In this document: positions 4,837 to 8,196 of the stretch, one piece after another | Layout of the letters: the number at the start of each line of letters is the position of its first letter | Numbering within the stretch: the stretch's first letter is position 1 | NCBI GenBank assembly: GCA_030606845.1 | Contig: JAUWFP010000082.1 | Span: forward strand, 1-8,196 | Direction of reading: 5' to 3' | Length of the DNA: 8,196 nt | Origin: Anaerolineales bacterium | GTDB taxonomy: Bacteria > Chloroflexota > Anaerolineae > Anaerolineales > E44-bin32 | Position numbers and translations under genes: made by a program | The notes under the pieces: generated by a model | Told to the model about the DNA's origin: nothing | Databases searched by the model: none | What the model saw: the letters and a program-made list of their open reading frames with translations, nothing else

Positions 4837-6153
4837 TTATAACGGCCAGGATCCCATTCTTGGAAGGCCGCGTTTCCCGATCTGCTTCATCATCTTCCGC
4901 ATCTGACGGTGTTGACGCAGAAGCTGATTGATTTGTTGGACGCTCGTACCCGATCCCCGGGCGATGCGTCGCTTCCGGCTTGCGTTCAGGATTTCCGGTT
5001 TTCGTTTCTCCTGAGCAGTCATTGACTGCAAGATTGCCTGTGTGAAGACCAATTGGCTTTCGGCATCTTGGCTATCGATCTGGTTGCCAGTCACGCCCAA
5101 TGGTAATGCCTCTAGCAATTTGCTCACCGGACCCATTTGACGCATCATCGTAAGCTGCTGTGCGAAATCCTCGAGCGTGAATTCCCCCTGTAAGAGTCGC
5201 TCGGCCTGCGCTTCCACTGCCTCTTTATCGATCGCAGCTTCAGCTTTCTCGATGATGGAGAGTACATCGCCCATCCCGAGTATTCGTGAGGCAAGCCGCT
5301 CAGGATCGAACGTCTCCAGTGCATCGCGTGCTTCGCCAACACCGATAAACTTGATCGGCAAGCCTGTAATCGCACGCATCGAGATCGCTGCACCACCGCG
5401 GGCATCGCCATCCATCTTCGTCAGGATTAAACCCGTTAGGTCCACCGCAGTATTGAAACCCTGCGCGATTTGCACAGCTTCCTGTCCCGTCATTGCGTCC
5501 ACGATGAGTAAAGTCTCGGCAGGATCGACAGCTGCTTTGATCGTTCGCAGTTCTTCCATCATCGGCTCATCGATTTGCAGGCGTCCGGCAGTGTCGATGA
5601 TGACGACACTCACCCCCCCCTTGCGCGCCTTATCAAAGCCGTCTGCACATATCTTTGTCGGGTTTTGATCCGTGCTTGCGAAGACCGGAACATCGATCTC
5701 TGCACCCAGGACTTCCAGCTGTGTGGCTGCTGCGGGCCGATAGGGATCGGCGGCGATGAGCATGGTTCGTTCGCCTTGCCCTTTGAGTTTGCGGGCAAGC
5801 TTCGCGGCCGTTGTTGTCTTTCCAGATCCCTGCAAACCGACCAGCAGGATAACGCGTGGTTTAGCCCCTTGGAGCCGCAAACGTTCCGGCTCACCCAGTA
5901 CAACGACCAACTCCTGGTGGATAATGCGGATCACCTGCTGCGCTGGATTCAATGAGCGCGATACATCTTCACCCGAAGCGCGTTCTTTAACACGCTCCAA
6001 CAGGTCCTTAACAACTTGGTAATGTACGTCTGCTTCTAAGAGCGCCAGCCGGATCTCACGCAGGGCAGAATCAATATCCCCTGGTCTAAGTTTGCCATGC
6101 CGGTTGAGCTCTTTAAAGACAGATTGTAGTTTGGTCGAAAGTGACTCAAACAC
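4837..6153 (-). CDS. ffh: signal recognition particle protein Ffh (SRP54 GTPase)
   Basis: Ffh binds SRP RNA and signal sequences of nascent membrane proteins and, with FtsY, delivers ribosomes to the translocon. In 438 residues all parts are present: the N domain (about 1-85), then the G domain with P-loop GLQGSGKTT (106-114), DPYRPAA (136-142), DTAGR (187-191) and TKMDGDARGG (245-254). The Met-rich M domain runs from about 292 to the end, with the RNA-binding segment RKRRIARGSGTS and the final QMRKMMKQIG helix. I chose GTG 6153 because the resulting MFESLSTKL is the canonical Ffh start. An in-frame TTG at 6171 (with GGCGG about 8 nt upstream) would add MGLFAN and cannot be excluded. It is first in the ffh-rpsP-khpA-rimM operon, behind its own promoter. 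Confidence 0.96.
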   Translation of the reverse strand: MFESLSTKLQSVFKELNRHGKLRPGDIDSALREIRLALLEADVHYQVVKDLLERVKERASGEDVSRSLNPAQQVIRIIHQELVVVLGEPERLRLQGAKPRVILLVGLQGSGKTTTAAKLARKLKGQGERTMLIAADPYRPAAATQLEVLGAEIDVPVFASTDQNPTKICADGFDKARKGGVSVVIIDTAGRLQIDEPMMEELRTIKAAVDPAETLLIVDAMTGQEAVQIAQGFNTAVDLTGLILTKMDGDARGGAAISMRAITGLPIKFIGVGEARDALETFDPERLASRILGMGDVLSIIEKAEAAIDKEAVEAQAERLLQGEFTLEDFAQQLTMMRQMGPVSKLLEALPLGVTGNQIDSQDAESQLVFTQAILQSMTAQEKRKPEILNASRKRRIARGSGTSVQQINQLLRQHRQMRKMMKQIGKRGLPRMGSWPL

Positions 6154-6205
6154 GTTCGCAAATAACCCCAATACGCAATCCGCCGATCGGTCATTTTACG
6201 AACAG

Positions 6206-6240
6206 CGACCGTCCGGCGGGTCGTAAGTCGTATTCGACTT
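6206..6240 (-). other. two tandem hairpins in the ffh leader
   Basis: AAGTCG (6225-6230) and CGACTT (6235-6240) form a perfect 6-bp stem with a 4-nt loop. CGACC (6206-6210) and GGTCG (6219-6223) form a 5-bp stem just after it. Both fall in the predicted 5' leader of about 93 nt. No T-run follows, so neither is a terminator. They may be leader structures affecting stability or translation, or part of a terminator-like end for the upstream gene; unproven. Confidence 0.4.
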
Positions 6241-6252
6241 TATAACTTGAGA

Positions 6253-6281
6253 ATTGTAGCCTGCTCCATGGTCTTGGTCAA
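6253..6281 (-). promoter_or_regulatory. sigma-70 type promoter of the ffh operon
   Basis: On the minus strand TTGACC (6281-6276, -35) and TACAAT (6258-6253, -10) are separated by exactly 17 bp. Both hexamers match the consensus at five of six positions. Transcription would start near 6246, leaving a leader of about 93 nt before the GTG of ffh. The -35 overlaps the TGA stop of the upstream fusion gene, so the two transcription units abut with no wasted space. Confidence 0.7.
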
Positions 6282-8196
6282 GGGATACTTTCGCTCCGCA
6301 TGTGATCGAGAAGATTTCGACCAATACGCTCCGCAACTATTGAATTCTGACCCTCGATTACAACGACCACTACGTAGATGTTTTCGTGGTTGAAGATCCC
6401 GCCCTGATACCAGCCAAGGCTCTCACCGGCTTCACCCGTAAGGGCTTCTGAACGCAGACCAAAGGGTTGCCCTACGGCACCACCGAGCGCCTCGAAAGCC
6501 CGCTTTCGAACGCTTGGATCCAATACTTGACAGTCGGTTCCCAGATGTAGGATTTCCTTCCAATCCCCTCCCTGAGGCCGGTAGGCGTCTACGACCCGGA
6601 GCGCTGGCAGACCCGGGTCTGAAATCAATCCTGCAAACGCCCGGGCGAGCTGCAGCGGGCTTATCGTTAAATCCCCCTGACCTACCGCCGCCAATCCCAA
6701 CGCGCCCTCACTGGAGAGGTCGCTTGGATCCGATGCACCACCGGTTGGCAGGCGGATTTCCGGGCGCTCGAGGAAACCAAAGGCCTCGAGCACGTGATTA
6801 AAATCATCCGCGCCTAACTCCAAGCCGAGGTTGAAGATAGGTGCTGGACACCCGTTCTGGAGGGCTTTTCTGTAGTCTGCCTTATTATCAGGGAGAAGCT
6901 TAACCAAACATACAAGTGATTGACCGTTCACTTCTACAGGGGTCTCCAAGTTCGAAGCCAAATCATCCGCTTCAGCGATGCCCGTCTGCATGCTCCATGC
7001 AAGAATGTAAGGACTTAGGACCATTCCAGGTTGATATCTTCCCTGAGTGACTCGGTTCAATAATGGAGATGCAGGATCGGTCACGATGTCCTGCCACTCT
7101 TGATCGAAACGATTCGGATCGTACGACGGCGACGAGACCATGGCCAGAATATCCCCGGATTGTGCATCCAGCAGGACAATTCCGCCCTGGTAGCCGTTGA
7201 GTTGATCTGCGGCGGCTTCCTGTAATTGGTTGTCCAGTGTCAAGCGGAGATCGCTGCCAGGTGGAGGATGTCCGCTCGTAAGCTGTGACCACCCTATCGC
7301 CATCGGGTTATCGCCCTCACTCCCCCGTAGAAGTCCATCCATGACGCTTTCTAAACCGGATAAACCATAGGTAAAGGAGTCATATCCAATAACCGTCGCA
7401 CTTTGAGGGTGTGGATAAAACCGTTGATATGAGCCGGGGCTGCCTGTTGATTCAGCGAGCAGCTCTCCGCTCTCGTCCATTATCGACCCGCGTTTCGTAT
7501 ACAGCTCTTCCACCGCCCTGCGCGGGTTATCAGTCCGGCTTACAAGGATGGGGGCTCGATAAATCGTCCACCAACCTAAAGCGACTGCTAGCGCTCCCCA
7601 GGCGATGAGACTCCCATAATAAAGCGTTGTAAGTGGGCGTGTGAAGATTTCATTCCTCTCGGTTTTCCCTGAGAGTAGAAGAAGAATGCCTAGAAGGAGG
7701 AAGCTCGTAACAAGCGATGATCCACCATAGGATACGAACGGCAAAGTCACCCCAACCAGTGGAAGCAGGCGGATATTCCCGCCAATGATCAACACTGCTT
7801 GCAGCCCGAGCGAGATACTGATGCCTGCAGAGAGCAACGCTCCGAATGGATCCCGTGAAAGGAAAGCGACGCGCAATCCTCTGCTTACAAGTACGGCAAA
7901 TAATGCGATGACAGCCAAGCCGCCAAGCAGACCAAATTCTTCTGTAATCGCGGTGAAGATGAAATCTGTATGAACAGCGGGAACAAATCCTGGTGAACCC
8001 AAACCAAAACCACTCCCAAATACACCGCCGGAGGCTAATGCGATCAACGACTGCACCAGTTGATAAGACCCTCCAATCGGATCCGGCCATGGGTTTATCC
8101 ATGCCGTAATCCGCTGGCCAACGACATCAAAGAGGACGTACCCCAATGCACCAGCAAGTATTCCGAAAATCGAGGCCAAGATGATGATCCGCCATC
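6278..8196 (-). CDS. SEDS (FtsW/RodA) glycosyltransferase fused to a degenerate penicillin-binding transpeptidase domain (N-terminus outside window)
   Basis: SEDS proteins polymerise lipid II into glycan strands, and class B PBPs cross-link them; here both are in one chain. Numbering below takes the TTG at 8179 as 1, but the frame stays open to the edge (WRIII precedes it), so the true start is outside. The SEDS part (to about 170) has GSYQLVQSLIALASGG, the HTDFIF motif with catalytic Asp72, EEFGLLGG and LPFVSYGGSS, with several membrane helices. One more helix (184-207) leads to the PBP-like part: KRGSIMDESGELLAES (229-244), GLSGLESVMDGLL (272-284), GIVLLDAQSGDILAMVSSPS (333-352) and GQGDLTISPLQLA (500-512). 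The catalytic motifs are changed: the SxxK site reads MVLS (386-389), SxN reads GCP (443-445) and KTG reads LTG (580-582). The transpeptidase is therefore probably inactive while the glycosyltransferase looks intact. It precedes ffh, whose promoter overlaps its TGA stop. Confidence 0.9.
   Translation of the reverse strand, partial: WRIIILASIFGILAGALGYVLFDVVGQRITAWINPWPDPIGGSYQLVQSLIALASGGVFGSGFGLGSPGFVPAVHTDFIFTAITEEFGLLGGLAVIALFAVLVSRGLRVAFLSRDPFGALLSAGISISLGLQAVLIIGGNIRLLPLVGVTLPFVSYGGSSLVTSFLLLGILLLLSGKTERNEIFTRPLTTLYYGSLIAWGALAVALGWWTIYRAPILVSRTDNPRRAVEELYTKRGSIMDESGELLAESTGSPGSYQRFYPHPQSATVIGYDSFTYGLSGLESVMDGLLRGSEGDNPMAIGWSQLTSGHPPPGSDLRLTLDNQLQEAAADQLNGYQGGIVLLDAQSGDILAMVSSPSYDPNRFDQEWQDIVTDPASPLLNRVTQGRYQPGMVLSPYILAWSMQTGIAEADDLASNLETPVEVNGQSLVCLVKLLPDNKADYRKALQNGCPAPIFNLGLELGADDFNHVLEAFGFLERPEIRLPTGGASDPSDLSSEGALGLAAVGQGDLTISPLQLARAFAGLISDPGLPALRVVDAYRPQGGDWKEILHLGTDCQVLDPSVRKRAFEALGGAVGQPFGLRSEALTGEAGESLGWYQGGIFNHENIYVVVVVIEGQNSIVAERIGRNLLDHMRSESIP

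Noticed and set aside
6503..6514. SVRK (residues 556-559 of the fusion) as the missing SxxK motif
   Set aside because: It lies well after the SxN position and before KTG, in a helix that normally precedes KTG. The true SxxK slot after Tyr-Gln-Pro-Gly is occupied by MVLS.
6278..8179. Treating the TTG at 8179 as the true start of the SEDS-PBP gene
   Set aside because: The frame is open to the window edge with WRIII upstream, and most SEDS helices would be missing; the gene is cut by the edge.

Overview
The window looks like a chromosomal stretch from a Chloroflexota bacterium, most likely of the Anaerolineae type. That placement is an inference from gene content: a SEDS glycosyltransferase fused to a PBP-like domain, an S16 protein with a very long acidic tail, a stand-alone Roadblock/LC7 protein, an ISL3-type transposase, and dense 'cattgcgag...' extragenic repeats. 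No rRNA or other phylogenetic marker is present to confirm it. All cellular genes lie on the minus strand, so transcription runs from high to low coordinates. Only the insertion sequence fragment at the left edge is on the plus strand.

Reading in the direction of transcription, the right end (8196-6278) holds most of a FtsW/RodA/SpoVE (SEDS) protein fused to a penicillin-binding transpeptidase-like domain. Its N-terminus lies beyond the window. The SEDS catalytic aspartate is intact, but all three transpeptidase active-site motifs (SxxK, SxN, KTG) are substituted, so the PBP part appears to be a pseudoenzyme. This is the most interesting observation here.

A consensus-like sigma-70 promoter overlaps the fusion gene's stop codon and drives an operon of ffh (SRP GTPase), rpsP (S16 with an acidic repeat tail of about 120 residues), khpA (KH-domain RNA-binding protein) and rimM (30S maturation factor). 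This is the ffh-rpsP-ylqC-rimM order familiar from Gram-positive bacteria, but the usual trmD-rplS continuation is absent. A repeat-rich gap of about 760 bp follows rimM instead.

That gap (2358-3118) holds no credible gene. It carries at least six copies of three families of dispersed palindromic repeats. After it come a small Roadblock/LC7 protein and pyrG (CTP synthase), separated by two tandem hairpins, the second of which resembles an intrinsic terminator or attenuator. Downstream of pyrG the window ends in the 3' end of an ISL3-type element, whose terminus lies about 37 bp from the pyrG stop.

Functionally, the window joins cell-wall synthesis (SEDS fusion), protein targeting and ribosome assembly (ffh operon), and pyrimidine nucleotide synthesis (pyrG).
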